A model generated the notes under the pieces. It was not told where the DNA came from and did not search any database. It was given only the letters and a program-made list of their open reading frames with translations. A program made the position numbers and the translations under genes. This document shows, piece after piece, positions 17,253 to 25,767 of a stretch of DNA of 64,000 bases. Source of the stretch: Bacillota bacterium (GTDB taxonomy: Bacteria; Bacillota; Clostridia; Christensenellales; SZUA-584); NCBI GenBank assembly GCA_023459495.1, contig JAEWTL010000085.1, forward strand, positions 1 through 64,000, in the 5' to 3' direction. Within the stretch, counting starts at the first letter, position 1, and every line of letters starts with the position of its first letter.

Positions 17253-18251
17253 ATGCGAAGACGGATGAGCCGGGAAGGCCTGCTCGTGCTGCTGATCGCT
17301 GCGCTCGTGCTGTTTGTGCTGACATTTTCGGCGATTGGCGCGTGGCTTGGCGACGACGGGGGGAACAACAATCAGGCATCGCAGGCGCCCGGTATGACGT
17401 TTTTTCCACAGGCAGGCAGCAAAGACGACGGCTCGGTAAAGGTATATATCGACGGCGAAATTGTGGAGATGAATCTGGAGGAGTATCTTGTGGGCGTGGT
17501 CGCGGGGGAGATGCCCGCGTCCTACGAGCCCGAAGCGCTTAAAGCGCAGGCAGTGGCAGCGCGCACCTATACGCTGCATTTAAAGCACAACGGCGGGTGC
17601 AGTGCGCATGCAGGCGCGGATGTGTGCACCAGCAGCGGGCACTGTCAGGCGTACCGCACAGAGGAGCAGATGCGCACCTCCTGGGGCAGCCACTATGACG
17701 AATACTACGACAAGATCAAAGAAGCGGTGTACTCCACACAGGGAGAAGAAATCTACTACGAAGGAGAAGAGATACAGGTCTTCTACTTTTCCAGTTCAGG
17801 CGGCATGACGGAAGACTGCTCGAACGTATATCAGGAATCACTGCCATACCTTGTGAGCGTGGACAGCCCCGGGGAGGAGAGCTATTCCAACTATTATGGG
17901 CAGGTGACAGTCGGCTACGACGAGTTTGTGAGCAAGATGAAGGGTTTTTCGCCCAGTATCCGGCTCTCCGGCACTGCGGACGATATCGGCGAGATCAAAC
18001 GGTTTGACAGCGGACGTGTACAAAGCATCAAACTTGGCAATGAAAGCTTCACCGGCAGAGAAATAAGGTCCATATTCGGGCTGAACTCCACCAATTTTAC
18101 GATCAAAGCCACGGATGAGATCACATTTTCCACCATCGGTTTCGGGCATGGCGTGGGCATGAGTCAGACCGGCGCCAACGAAATGGCCAAAACCGGTGCA
18201 GACTATATTGAGATATTGGAACACTATTTTACAGGAGTAACAGTCGGATAA
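17253..18251 (+). CDS. spoIID: Stage II sporulation protein D (SpoIID), lytic transglycosylase
   Basis: This 332-residue membrane-anchored enzyme cleaves peptidoglycan during forespore engulfment. An N-terminal anchor (about residues 8-30) is followed by the SpoIID domain: YLVGVVAGEMPASYEPEALKAQAVAARTY contains the expected catalytic Glu, and the C-terminal GFGHGVGMSQTGANEMAKTGADY is the family hallmark. The ATG at 17253 follows GGAGGGAG. It is paired with the SpoIIQ-like gene 92 bases downstream, consistent with joint action at the engulfing membranes. The cysteines near residue 115 (C-x7-C-x6-C) are typical of clostridial members. Confidence 0.95.
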   Translation: MRRRMSREGLLVLLIAALVLFVLTFSAIGAWLGDDGGNNNQASQAPGMTFFPQAGSKDDGSVKVYIDGEIVEMNLEEYLVGVVAGEMPASYEPEALKAQAVAARTYTLHLKHNGGCSAHAGADVCTSSGHCQAYRTEEQMRTSWGSHYDEYYDKIKEAVYSTQGEEIYYEGEEIQVFYFSSSGGMTEDCSNVYQESLPYLVSVDSPGEESYSNYYGQVTVGYDEFVSKMKGFSPSIRLSGTADDIGEIKRFDSGRVQSIKLGNESFTGREIRSIFGLNSTNFTIKATDEITFSTIGFGHGVGMSQTGANEMAKTGADYIEILEHYFTGVTVG

Positions 18252-18256
18252 TTATA

Positions 18257-18342
18257 GTTTCACATCTTTGCGCCCCATTTTTTCGCTTCGGGTATGAGCA
18301 ATAGCAAAAATGGGAAAGATGATAAGCGTGGAGGTGTGAAAC
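18257..18342 (+). promoter_or_regulatory. Nested inverted repeat in the spoIIQ leader
   Basis: Three complementary blocks fold inwards: GTTTCACA (18257-18264) with TGTGAAAC (18335-18342), ATCTTT (18264-18269) with AAAGAT (18315-18320), and CCCATTTTT (18274-18282) with AAAAATGGG (18306-18314). The outer arm begins immediately after the GGAGG ribosome site and ends two bases before the ATG at 18344, so folding could limit initiation. Confidence 0.6.
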
Positions 18343-18343
18343 C

Positions 18344-19063
18344 ATGAATTTTAAAGACATCAAAGAACGCATCGCAAAAAAAGTTAATAAGCAGAGCGTC
18401 AAAACGTTCTTCCAGAAGCAGGGCCTGTATGTGCTGATATTCCTGTGCGTCGCAGCAGCGGGCATTACGGCGATCATCGCCTGGCCCAAAGGAGAGGACA
18501 ACGGCCAACAGCAGGCCGCAGAATCGGATCAGGGTGTGGTCTATGTGCCTTCATCCGAGGTGGAACCTACCGCTACGGTGAAGCCTTCAGCCACCGCTTC
18601 GGCGCAGCCTACACCATCGCCCACACCTGCGGCATCCCCGGTGACCGCAAACAACGGCAGTGGCCGCGTGACGCTGAAAAAGCCGGTGGATGGGCCGATC
18701 ATCAACGGATTTTCGGGCGACGCGCTGGTATTCTACGCGTCAATGAACATGTGGGCAACGCATAACGGCATCGACATTCAGGCGGATCAGGGTGAAGAGG
18801 TCGTCGCGGCCATGTCGGGTACGGTACTTCAGGTTTATACGAGCGAAAGCGACGGCGGCGTAGTTATCATCTCGCATTCCGACACGTCGCAGACGGTGTA
18901 CGCGGGGCTGGACGATATCACTGTGGAGCCCGGCGAAAAGGTCAACGCGGGTCAGGCTATTGGTACGGTGGGCGTCATGCCCAGTGAAGCGGATCTTTCC
19001 TACCATGTGCACTTTGAGTACATCGTGGATAGCGAATATAAGAACCCGGCGAACTTCTTCTGA
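18344..19063 (+). CDS. spoIIQ: SpoIIQ-like M23 peptidase family protein
   Basis: This 239-residue protein has a single N-terminal membrane helix (about residues 27-47), a Thr/Ser/Pro-rich linker and a C-terminal LytM/M23 domain. The zinc ligands are intact: HNGID near residue 144 and YHVHFEY near the end. Bacillus SpoIIQ has lost part of this site, whereas clostridial SpoIIQ keeps it. In sporulation SpoIIQ sits in the forespore membrane and meets SpoIIIAH; that role is inferred from size, architecture and adjacency to spoIID. The start follows GGAGG within a structured leader. Confidence 0.88.
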   Translation: MNFKDIKERIAKKVNKQSVKTFFQKQGLYVLIFLCVAAAGITAIIAWPKGEDNGQQQAAESDQGVVYVPSSEVEPTATVKPSATASAQPTPSPTPAASPVTANNGSGRVTLKKPVDGPIINGFSGDALVFYASMNMWATHNGIDIQADQGEEVVAAMSGTVLQVYTSESDGGVVIISHSDTSQTVYAGLDDITVEPGEKVNAGQAIGTVGVMPSEADLSYHVHFEYIVDSEYKNPANFF

Positions 19064-19115
19064 TATTGATTTGCGATAACGTTGAATAGCGCAATTGCGG
19101 ATCGCATTATAACCG

Positions 19116-19137
19116 CCTGAGGCCGAAAGGTCTCAGG
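19116..19137 (+). other. GAAA-tetraloop hairpin downstream of spoIIQ
   Basis: CCTGAGGCC, GAAA, GGTCTCAGG make a 9-bp stem (one G-T pair) closed by a GNRA tetraloop. It stands about 50 bases after spoIIQ and 12 bases before the terminator, and may protect the 3' end of the mRNA. Confidence 0.6.
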
Positions 19138-19148
19138 GTATCATAAAA

Positions 19149-19177
19149 ACAGGAGCCTTACCGCTCCTGTTCTTTTT
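19149..19177. terminator. Bidirectional terminator between spoIIQ and serS
   Basis: ACAGGAGC, CTTACC, GCTCCTGT then TTCTTTTTATT ends spoIIQ; read from the other strand the same stem runs into TTTTTAT and can end serS. Confidence 0.88.
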
Positions 19178-19193
19178 ATTCTTTGACTCGGAT

Positions 19194-20453
19194 TTATTTG
19201 ATTACATCGGTTCGCATGAACGCCCGAAGCGCTTCCGGGATAGCCACCGTGCCGTCCGCGCGCTGGTAGTTTTCAAGGATCGCCGCCACGGTGCGTCCCA
19301 CCGCGACGCCGCTGCCGTTGAGCGTGTGCACGAACTCCGGCTTGCCGCTCTCGCCGCGGTAGCGGATGTTGGCGCGCCGCGCCTGAAAGTCCATGAAGTT
19401 GGAGCAGGATGAAATCTCCACATAGCGGTTGTAGCTCGGCATCCAGACTTCGAGATCGTACGTCTGTGCAGACGAAAAACCAAGGTCGCCCGTGGAGAGC
19501 ATCATCACACGGTAGGGCAGGCCTAAGCCCTGCAGCACCTTCTCAGCATCGCGTGTGAGGCTTTCCAGCTCTGCAGCCGAATCCTGCGGCTTCACGAATT
19601 TAACGAGCTCCACCTTGTTGAACTGGTGGTTGCGGATGAGTCCCCGCGTGTCGCGGCCCGCGCTGCCCGCCTCCGCCCTGAAGCACGCGCTGTAGGCCGT
19701 GTGGTACACCGGCAGGCTTTCCATGATGGTGTCACGATACATGTTGGTCACCGGCACCTCGGCGGTGGGAATAAGGAAACAGTCATTGTTCTTGACGTTG
19801 AAGGCGTCCTCCTCAAACTTGGGCAGCTGTCCCGTGCCCTGCATGGAGGCGCGGTTGACCATGAACGGCGGGAATACTTCGGTATATGGGCCGTCCATTG
19901 TGTGCGTATCGAGCATGTAGGTGACGAGTGCGCGCTCCAGGCGGCTGCCTGCGCCGCGCAAAAATACAAACCGTGCGCCGGAAACCTTGGCGGCAGTCTC
20001 AAAGTCGAGTATATTCAGGGCCGTGCCGATATCCCAATGGGCCTTGGGTTCAAAATCGAACTTGCGGGGTTCACCCCAGCGGCGCACCTCCACGTTGGCG
20101 CTGTCGTCCAGGCCGACCGGAACGCTCTCCAGCGGTACATTGGGCGTGGATAAAAGTATGTTTTGCAGCTGTGTGTCAATTGCGGCCAGCTCCGCGTCAA
20201 GGTCCTTGATCTGATCCGCGGTGCGCTTCATCTCCTCAAACAGCGCCGTCACGTCCTCGCCCGCCTTTTTACGCGCAGGCACAGATTTGGATACCTCGTT
20301 GCGCTGTGCTTTGAGCGCTTCGGTTTTCTGGATGAGCGCCCTGCGCTGCTCGTCCAGCGCAGCGATCTGCTCCACAACGCCCGTGACTTTGCGCGTCGCG
20401 AGGCCCTTCTTTACTTCCTCCGGATTTGTCCGGATGCGTTTGATGTCCAGCAT
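19194..20453 (-). CDS. serS: Seryl-tRNA synthetase
   Basis: This 419-residue class II synthetase charges tRNA-Ser. The N-terminal coiled-coil arm (about residues 30-100, EQRRALIQKTEALKAQRNEV) is followed by the catalytic core with motif 2 (CFRAEAGSAGRDTRGLIRNHQF) and motif 3 (NGSGVAVGRTVAAILENYQ). The start MLDIKRIRTNPEEV is the normal family N-terminus. It lies 31 bases after argS with no visible T-box, so it is probably read with argS. Confidence 0.97.
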   Translation of the reverse strand: MLDIKRIRTNPEEVKKGLATRKVTGVVEQIAALDEQRRALIQKTEALKAQRNEVSKSVPARKKAGEDVTALFEEMKRTADQIKDLDAELAAIDTQLQNILLSTPNVPLESVPVGLDDSANVEVRRWGEPRKFDFEPKAHWDIGTALNILDFETAAKVSGARFVFLRGAGSRLERALVTYMLDTHTMDGPYTEVFPPFMVNRASMQGTGQLPKFEEDAFNVKNNDCFLIPTAEVPVTNMYRDTIMESLPVYHTAYSACFRAEAGSAGRDTRGLIRNHQFNKVELVKFVKPQDSAAELESLTRDAEKVLQGLGLPYRVMMLSTGDLGFSSAQTYDLEVWMPSYNRYVEISSCSNFMDFQARRANIRYRGESGKPEFVHTLNGSGVAVGRTVAAILENYQRADGTVAIPEALRAFMRTDVIK

Positions 20454-20484
20454 GGTTGATTACCCCTCTATCCAGCCGTTCGGC

Positions 20485-22179
20485 TTACATACGCTCCGGC
20501 GCGTCCACGCCGATGAGCCATAATCCTGTTTTGATGACCTGCTTGGTCGCCTGAGCAAGCGCGAGGCGCGCGGCGGTCTTTGCCGCGTCCTCGTCGATCA
20601 CGCGGTGCTCGTAGTAGAAGCGGTTAAACGCTTTGGCCAGCTCGATCACGTGCCGTGTGATGAGGTACGGTTCGTTCTTGTCGCAGGCGCGGCGAACCAC
20701 ATCCGGGAAGCCCTGCAGCAGCTTGGCAACCGCCAACGCCTCGACATTGTCCAGCGCGGCGTAATCCGGTACGGCGGACTGCCAGTCCTCCGACGCGCGG
20801 CGCAGCAGAGAAGCGCAGCGGGCGTGCGTATACTGCACGTACGGCCCTGTCTCACCGTCGAAATTCAACACCCGGTCGAACGAGAACACGATGTCCTTGA
20901 TGCGTGCCGAGGAGAGCGTGTCGAACACGACCGCGCCAACACCTACGGTTTTGGCAACCTCGTCCTTATTCTCCAGACCGGGCGACTTTTCCTCAATGAT
21001 GGAGCGCGTCTTCTCGACAGCCTGATCCAGCACATCCTGCAGGAACACGACCTTGCCCTTGCGGGTGGACAGCGTACCGTCCTCCAGCGAGACCATGCCG
21101 AACGCCACGTGCTCCAAGTCCTTCGCCCAGTCGTAGCCCATCAGTTCCACGACCTTGAACCACTGCTTGAAATGAAGGTTCTGCTGGTACGCCACAACGT
21201 ACAGGCACTTGTAGAAATCGTAGGTCTTCCTGCGGTAGAACGCCGCGGCGAGATCGCGCGTGGAATACAGCGTTGCGCCGTCGGACTTTAATATGACGCA
21301 GGGTGGCATGTCGTCCGGCAGGCGCACGATATACGCGCCTTCGGAAGGCTCCAACAGGGCTTTCTCACGCAGTTCGTCGATAACGGGCTGCATCTTGTCA
21401 TTGTAAAAGCTCTCGCCTGCGTAGCTGTCAAAATGGACGCCCAGCAGGTCGTAGACCTTGCCGACTTCCTTTAAGGTCAGCTCCTTGAAACGATTGAATA
21501 TCTCCAGCGCTTCGGCGTCACCGTCTTCAATCTTCTTGAACCATGCACGGGCTTCGTCGTTGAGGCTATCGTCCTTCTCGGCTTCGTCATGGAACTTCAC
21601 ATACAAGGCCAGCAGCGCGTTGATGCCGTCCTGCTCGATCAGGCTTGCGCCGCCCCACTTCTTGTACGCGACGATCAGCTTGCCGAACTGGGTGCCCCAG
21701 TCGCCCAAATGGTTGATTCCCACCGGCTTGAAGCCCAAAAAGCCGTAGATACGGTACAGTGAGTGGCCGATGACCGTAGTCGACAGGTGGCCGATGTGGA
21801 ACGGCTTGGCGATGTTGATCGACGAGTAGTCGATGCACACCACGCGGTTTGCGCCTTCATCGCTGCCCCCGAAGCGTTCGCCCTGCGCGGACACCTCTGC
21901 CAGCGCGTCTTTCGCGCACGCGGCGCGGTTCAGGAAGAAGTTGATATACGCGCCCACCACCTGTACCCTGTCGATAAACGCAGGCGCGGCAAGCTGCCCC
22001 GCGATGTCCGCCGCAATGACGGGCGGCGCTTTGCGTAAGCTTTTTGCGAGCTTAAAGCAGGGGAAAGCGTAATCGCCCATCGCAGTATCCGCGGGCACCT
22101 CGATGAGCGGCAGTATTTCGTTTGTGTCCAGCCCGGATGCCGTACCCAACGCGGCGGCGAGCTGCTCCTTGTAGTCCAT
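20485..22179 (-). CDS. argS: Arginyl-tRNA synthetase
   Basis: This 564-residue class I synthetase charges tRNA-Arg. The HIGH-type motif is FHIGHLSTTVIGHSLYRIY, and the N-terminal Add1 domain and the C-terminal anticodon-binding DALR domain (YVQYTHARCASLLRRA onwards) are visible. GTLSTRKGKVV contains a KMSKS-like loop. The ATG at 22179 follows GAAAGG, with a TATACT element about 20 bases upstream. It heads an argS-serS pair. Confidence 0.96.
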   Translation of the reverse strand: MDYKEQLAAALGTASGLDTNEILPLIEVPADTAMGDYAFPCFKLAKSLRKAPPVIAADIAGQLAAPAFIDRVQVVGAYINFFLNRAACAKDALAEVSAQGERFGGSDEGANRVVCIDYSSINIAKPFHIGHLSTTVIGHSLYRIYGFLGFKPVGINHLGDWGTQFGKLIVAYKKWGGASLIEQDGINALLALYVKFHDEAEKDDSLNDEARAWFKKIEDGDAEALEIFNRFKELTLKEVGKVYDLLGVHFDSYAGESFYNDKMQPVIDELREKALLEPSEGAYIVRLPDDMPPCVILKSDGATLYSTRDLAAAFYRRKTYDFYKCLYVVAYQQNLHFKQWFKVVELMGYDWAKDLEHVAFGMVSLEDGTLSTRKGKVVFLQDVLDQAVEKTRSIIEEKSPGLENKDEVAKTVGVGAVVFDTLSSARIKDIVFSFDRVLNFDGETGPYVQYTHARCASLLRRASEDWQSAVPDYAALDNVEALAVAKLLQGFPDVVRRACDKNEPYLITRHVIELAKAFNRFYYEHRVIDEDAAKTAARLALAQATKQVIKTGLWLIGVDAPERM

Positions 22180-22271
22180 GGATTAAGCCTTTCAAGTATA
22201 ATACAGAAATATACCACAAGCGCCCGCAATTCGCAACGCAAAGGGGAGATTTTGATGGGTTCGGATTGGGT

Positions 22272-22619
22272 TTACCAGCCGAGCGCTGTAGTGAGGCCAA
22301 GGCCGATAAGAAATGAGGCGAGATTGAGAAGCACGGAGAGACCGAGCGCTTTGGTGAAGGTAAAGCCGCACAGCAGCCGGTATACAAACGCTTCAGTCAG
22401 CACGACGGCAATTTCGAGCAGCGCGAGCGCAGGCCAATACCATACAGCGCCCAGCAGCGTGACGCAGAGCGCGAGCAGCAAATTCAGCGCCGGGTTGGTG
22501 AGCAGGTTGCACAGGAAGGAATAATAGACGAAGCGGCGGCTGTGGAACAGCAGCGCCACGAGGCCGCCTTCCACAAGTACCGTAACGGTAAAACAGACCA
22601 GCAGCCGAAAGACGATCAT
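22272..22619 (-). CDS. Small multi-pass membrane protein, unknown
   Basis: This 115-residue, strongly hydrophobic protein is predicted to have four transmembrane helices. No family is recognised. It begins 9 bases after the preceding small membrane gene, with AGGAAG before its ATG, and is the last gene of the run led by the MFS transporter. Real coding is supported by the tight spacing and the continuous helix pattern. Confidence 0.7.
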   Translation of the reverse strand: MIVFRLLVCFTVTVLVEGGLVALLFHSRRFVYYSFLCNLLTNPALNLLLALCVTLLGAVWYWPALALLEIAVVLTEAFVYRLLCGFTFTKALGLSVLLNLASFLIGLGLTTALGW

Positions 22620-22628
22620 TCGGGCTTC

Positions 22629-22841
22629 CTATCGGTTGTCATTTCTGTTTTCACACGGCTCCTCTGCATTGTCCGGCTGCCCCTGATTGGTCTGTTTCGG
22701 TTTGGCCTTGCGGACAGCCCGCACCGCAAGGATGATTATAATGGCCACGATGGGTATGAAAACGAGGAAACCCAGCAACCCGAAGACCATGAAGCCTCCG
22801 GCCATATCAAGCAGCATTGAATGGGGGAATCGTACTTTCAT
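22629..22841 (-). CDS. Small single-helix membrane protein
   Basis: A 70-residue protein with one long hydrophobic helix (about residues 13-41), a basic stretch (RAVRKAKPKQ) and an acidic/Asn-rich tail. The ATG at 22841 follows AAGGAGG. It resembles the next gene upstream in layout, suggesting two related short membrane proteins. Function unknown. Confidence 0.72.
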   Translation of the reverse strand: MKVRFPHSMLLDMAGGFMVFGLLGFLVFIPIVAIIIILAVRAVRKAKPKQTNQGQPDNAEEPCENRNDNR

Positions 22842-22878
22842 AAGTGCCTCCTTGGGATGCAGACCGCAGTAAATAAGG

Positions 22879-23082
22879 CTATTCGGCCTTATCCGTATTT
22901 GCAGACCCTTGCGCAGCCTGTGCGGCACGGCGCTTTTTGCTTGCCCGGACGATCAGCATGATCGCCACGACGATGAGGACGATGACCCCGGCTGCGATGC
23001 CCAGCAGGGCGGCAAGCCCGAGTACGAAAGGCGCAGCTGCCACGTCAAACAGGTAATTGTTCATGGATCGGATTTTCTTCAT
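22879..23082 (-). CDS. Small single-helix membrane protein overlapping the MFS gene
   Basis: A 67-residue protein with a helix of about 30 hydrophobic residues followed by KKRRAAQAAQGSAN and an acidic end. Its ATG at 23082 has AAAGGGG upstream and lies inside the 3' end of the MFS gene (38-base overlap), so translation is likely coupled. The helix-basic-tail layout matches the 70-residue neighbour. Confidence 0.7.
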   Translation of the reverse strand: MKKIRSMNNYLFDVAAAPFVLGLAALLGIAAGVIVLIVVAIMLIVRASKKRRAAQAAQGSANTDKAE

Positions 23083-24118
23083 GTGAAGACACCCCTTTCT
23101 GGTTTGCGGTGGAAAGGAAAACGCAGACAGCTGATATTGCGATCAGCGCTGGCAGGACGAAGCTCACTGCCTCCTCCGGCAGACGGAAAAAGAAGGTGGG
23201 TAGGCTGCCGCAGAGCAGCGCCAATGTGGACAGCCCAAATGCCAGACCGGGGTTCTGCGGCAGCGCAGAGGCCAGAACGCACAGCGTCACAGCCATGGTG
23301 CAATTGAACAGTACTAGGCCCGCAGCAGCGGCTACGGGGTTTGTTTGCCCAAAGATCAGCAGCGGCGCAGAGAGCGCCAGCGCTGTAACGCCCATGCGCC
23401 GCGCACCCAAAGCGTCCGCTAGAAAGCCACCCGCTGCCTTGCCCGTAAAAGCCGCAAGAGCGGGCAGCAGCATCAAAAACATTGAGCCGGTTCTCCATGC
23501 GAGTGGCAGCGATGAACCTACATACGCGCGGATAACGACTGAGCACAACGCTAGCAGCAGCACCGCGGCAAACGGCCTGCCGGAGGCGATACGGAATGCG
23601 GCACGGCGCGGCGGTTGCTTTGGCCTGCGCGCCAGCAGCGCAATGAGCACTGCGGAGACGCACAGGAGTACAAGCGGCAGAAGAGCAGAAGCAAAGGCGT
23701 TTTTGCCGTACAGCGTGCCGAAGGCCACGCCGAGCGCTCCGGTGGATACGAATACCCCGCTGCGGGAGATACGGCCCCTGCCTGCCGTAAGGCTGTCAAT
23801 GCCGCCTCCGACATGGAACAACGCGTTGCCGAAGGCGCACACCGCGAGCGAGATCCATACAAACGGCATGAGCAGCAGGCCAACGGCTACTGCGGCGCAG
23901 CCGATGATGCCTGCCGGAAAGCGGGGATGATTGTCACTCCAGAAGCCAATGAGCGGCTGCAGGCCGAAGGCGACGACGTTGTAGAGCGCGAATGCCATCC
24001 CCATGGTTTGCGTGTCAGAAATACCGCCCTGAACGCCGTGAAACAGCATCACGAAGCATGCGAAGTCCACGCAGAAATGCGAGAAGCTGTATGCGGCGAG
24101 GGATCGGATGCTGGCGAT
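23045..24118 (-). CDS. Major facilitator superfamily transporter with a non-standard start
   Basis: This protein of about 357 residues has some eleven to twelve hydrophobic helices and no recognised substrate motif. The start is problematic. A good AGGAGG lies 8 bases before an in-frame ATC at 24118, giving (M)ASIRSLAAYSFSHF, which is where such proteins normally begin. The alternatives are a TTG at 24148, which falls too close to the likely -10 box TACGAT, and a GTG at 24127 that overlaps the ribosome site. An AUC start or a point mutation of ATG is therefore possible. Small membrane genes follow. Confidence 0.8.
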   Translation of the reverse strand: MASIRSLAAYSFSHFCVDFACFVMLFHGVQGGISDTQTMGMAFALYNVVAFGLQPLIGFWSDNHPRFPAGIIGCAAVAVGLLLMPFVWISLAVCAFGNALFHVGGGIDSLTAGRGRISRSGVFVSTGALGVAFGTLYGKNAFASALLPLVLLCVSAVLIALLARRPKQPPRRAAFRIASGRPFAAVLLLALCSVVIRAYVGSSLPLAWRTGSMFLMLLPALAAFTGKAAGGFLADALGARRMGVTALALSAPLLIFGQTNPVAAAAGLVLFNCTMAVTLCVLASALPQNPGLAFGLSTLALLCGSLPTFFFRLPEEAVSFVLPALIAISAVCVFLSTANQKGVSSHEENPIHEQLPV

Positions 24119-24267
24119 GGCAGACACCTCCTGAAACGGTTTACACAATCAATCGTATTGCTGTGACAGGCTTAAAGGCAATCGAAACTGGGATACACGG
24201 ACAGCGTTTTGGTGAATACCAAAAGAAAGCCGCAAGGCTGAAAACGATAAGGTTGAATGCAATACTG

Positions 24268-24825
24268 TTACTGCTTGATGGTTCCGTCCGCGTTGAACAG
24301 CGGCAGCGGCGCGAGGTAAGTGATGTCCTCGCGGTTCTGGGCTGCGCCTTCCGCGAGTATGGCCATTTTGCCTGCCACGGTACCACCCGCTTTTTTGACG
24401 AGCTCTTCCATCACGTATAAGGATTCGCCGGTAGAGATCACGTCGTCCACGATCAGGATGCGTTTGCCGCGCATCATTTCCGCGTCCTCGGTATCGAGGT
24501 AAAGCTTTTGGGGCTGTGCCGTTGTGATTGAAACTACGTCCAGCTCGAACACGCCGCGCATATACAGCTTGGGCGCTTTGCGCGCGAGGAAGTATTTGTT
24601 TACGCCACTCTGGCGTGCCATTTCATGGATCAGAGGGATGCTCTTGGCTTCGGGGCTGATCATATAATCGTATTCGGGGGCCAGCTTTAACAACTCGGCA
24701 GCGCACGCGACGGTCAGCTCGACATCGCCGAATATAATAAAGCCTGCGATATAAAGATCATCAGTGACCTTGCAGATGGGGAGTTCGCGTTTCAGGCCCG
24801 CGACGTTAATGGTATAAGTGAGCAT
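24268..24825 (-). CDS. Type I phosphoribosyltransferase (purine salvage type)
   Basis: This 185-residue protein contains the PRPP-binding loop RILIVDDVISTGESLYVM near residue 120. The family transfers phosphoribose from PRPP to a base; the overall size and the N-terminal half are closest to adenine phosphoribosyltransferase-like proteins, but the base specificity cannot be read from sequence. The ATG at 24825 follows AGGAGG. It has its own promoter and is divergent from the mntP riboswitch. Confidence 0.85.
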   Translation of the reverse strand: MLTYTINVAGLKRELPICKVTDDLYIAGFIIFGDVELTVACAAELLKLAPEYDYMISPEAKSIPLIHEMARQSGVNKYFLARKAPKLYMRGVFELDVVSITTAQPQKLYLDTEDAEMMRGKRILIVDDVISTGESLYVMEELVKKAGGTVAGKMAILAEGAAQNREDITYLAPLPLFNADGTIKQ

Positions 24826-24863
24826 GGTGTCCTCCTGAGGATGGTTTGCAAAAATCCATGTTT

Positions 24864-24892
24864 ATTAAACCACACCGCCCATTGAATTACAA
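24864..24892 (-). promoter_or_regulatory. Promoter of the phosphoribosyltransferase gene
   Basis: On the minus strand TTGTAA (24892-24887), 17 bases and TTTAAT (24869-24864) form a plausible sigma-A promoter about 40 bases before the ATG. Confidence 0.6.
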
Positions 24893-24979
24893 TAGAATTG
24901 GCGCAACTTAAGCGCGTTCCATATGAAAGCATCGAGGAAGCGCAGGCTTTTGCAGGCTGAGCCCGTAAGCATTACGCGG

Positions 24980-25008
24980 TTGCGCCAATGCGCTGTTTAT
25001 GGTAATAT
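24980..25008 (+). promoter_or_regulatory. Promoter of the mntP riboswitch transcript
   Basis: TTGCGC (24980-24985), 17 bases and TAATAT (25003-25008). The predicted start, near 25015, is just ahead of the riboswitch. Confidence 0.65.
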
Positions 25009-25019
25009 ATTTCTGATCT

Positions 25020-25128
25020 GTGGGGGAGTCGTTTGCGCGGCGTGGCTGCGTGGCAAATCAACATACCGGCTTGGCCTGGTTTGCCTTAAAGAACAAGACT
25101 CGCGGGTGGTTTTTCCGTCCGTGGGTTT
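25020..25128 (+). ncRNA. yybP-ykoY manganese riboswitch with terminator
   Basis: The 5' strand GGGGGAGTC (25022-25030) and the 3' strand CAAGACTC (25094-25101) can form the P1 stem, and the conserved ACCGGCTT stands at 25075-25082; these three elements match the yybP-ykoY consensus (GGGGAGUA, ACCGGC, CAAGACC). The 3' P1 strand runs into CGCGGGTGG..CCGTCCGTG (25101-25123), a 9-bp hairpin with G-U pairs followed by a T-rich tract, so Mn2+ binding could prevent termination. It precedes mntP, the usual target. Confidence 0.8.
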
Positions 25129-25185
25129 ATTTATTACGGTGCCCTCTAAAAGCGAGCTTTTTGAAGTGTGATACGGGGGATAAGA

Positions 25186-25755
25186 ATGACGATTGTGGAA
25201 CTGCTGCTGATCGCCGTAGGGCTTTCGATGGATGCCTTTGCGGTAGCGGTCAGCAAGGGATTGTGCGCAAAGGAGTGCGGGTCGCGCCATGCTGTAATTG
25301 TAGGTGCGTATTTTGGCATCTTTCAGGCGGTGATGCCGCTCCTCGGCTACTTCTTCGGAGAGCAGTTTGAAGATCGCATATCGGCGTTTGATCACTGGAT
25401 CGTCTTCGGTCTGCTGGCGATCATCGGCATCAACATGATCCGCGAGTCGTTCAGCAAGGAAGAAAAGAGCAATTCCTCGTTCGGCTTCAAATCCATGATC
25501 GTTATGGCCCTGGCAACGAGCATCGATGCGCTGGCTGTGGGCGTCACCTTCGCGCTGCTGCCGCAGGCCATGCACATCCTGATTGCCGTGCTGATCATCG
25601 GGGTGACCACATTCTTGCTCTCATTCTTTGGCGTAAAGCTCGGGGCCGCGATCGGCCCGCGCCTGAAGAAGGGAGCGGAGATTGCAGGAGGCGTGATTCT
25701 GATACTAATCGGCTTAAAGGTGCTGCTGGAGCACCTTGGCATCTTTCATTTTTAA
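25186..25755 (+). CDS. mntP: Manganese efflux pump MntP
   Basis: This 189-residue membrane protein exports Mn2+. It has six hydrophobic helices in two related halves; the signature acidic pairs appear as GLSMDAFAVAVSKG in the first half and ATSIDALAVGVTFA in the second. The ATG at 25186 (MTIVELLL) follows GGGGGAT; an upstream frame to 25168 lacks a ribosome site. It stands about 60 bases after the riboswitch terminator, which should turn it on when Mn2+ is high. Confidence 0.95.
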   Translation: MTIVELLLIAVGLSMDAFAVAVSKGLCAKECGSRHAVIVGAYFGIFQAVMPLLGYFFGEQFEDRISAFDHWIVFGLLAIIGINMIRESFSKEEKSNSSFGFKSMIVMALATSIDALAVGVTFALLPQAMHILIAVLIIGVTTFLLSFFGVKLGAAIGPRLKKGAEIAGGVILILIGLKVLLEHLGIFHF

Positions 25756-25767
25756 GGAGAAAACAGT

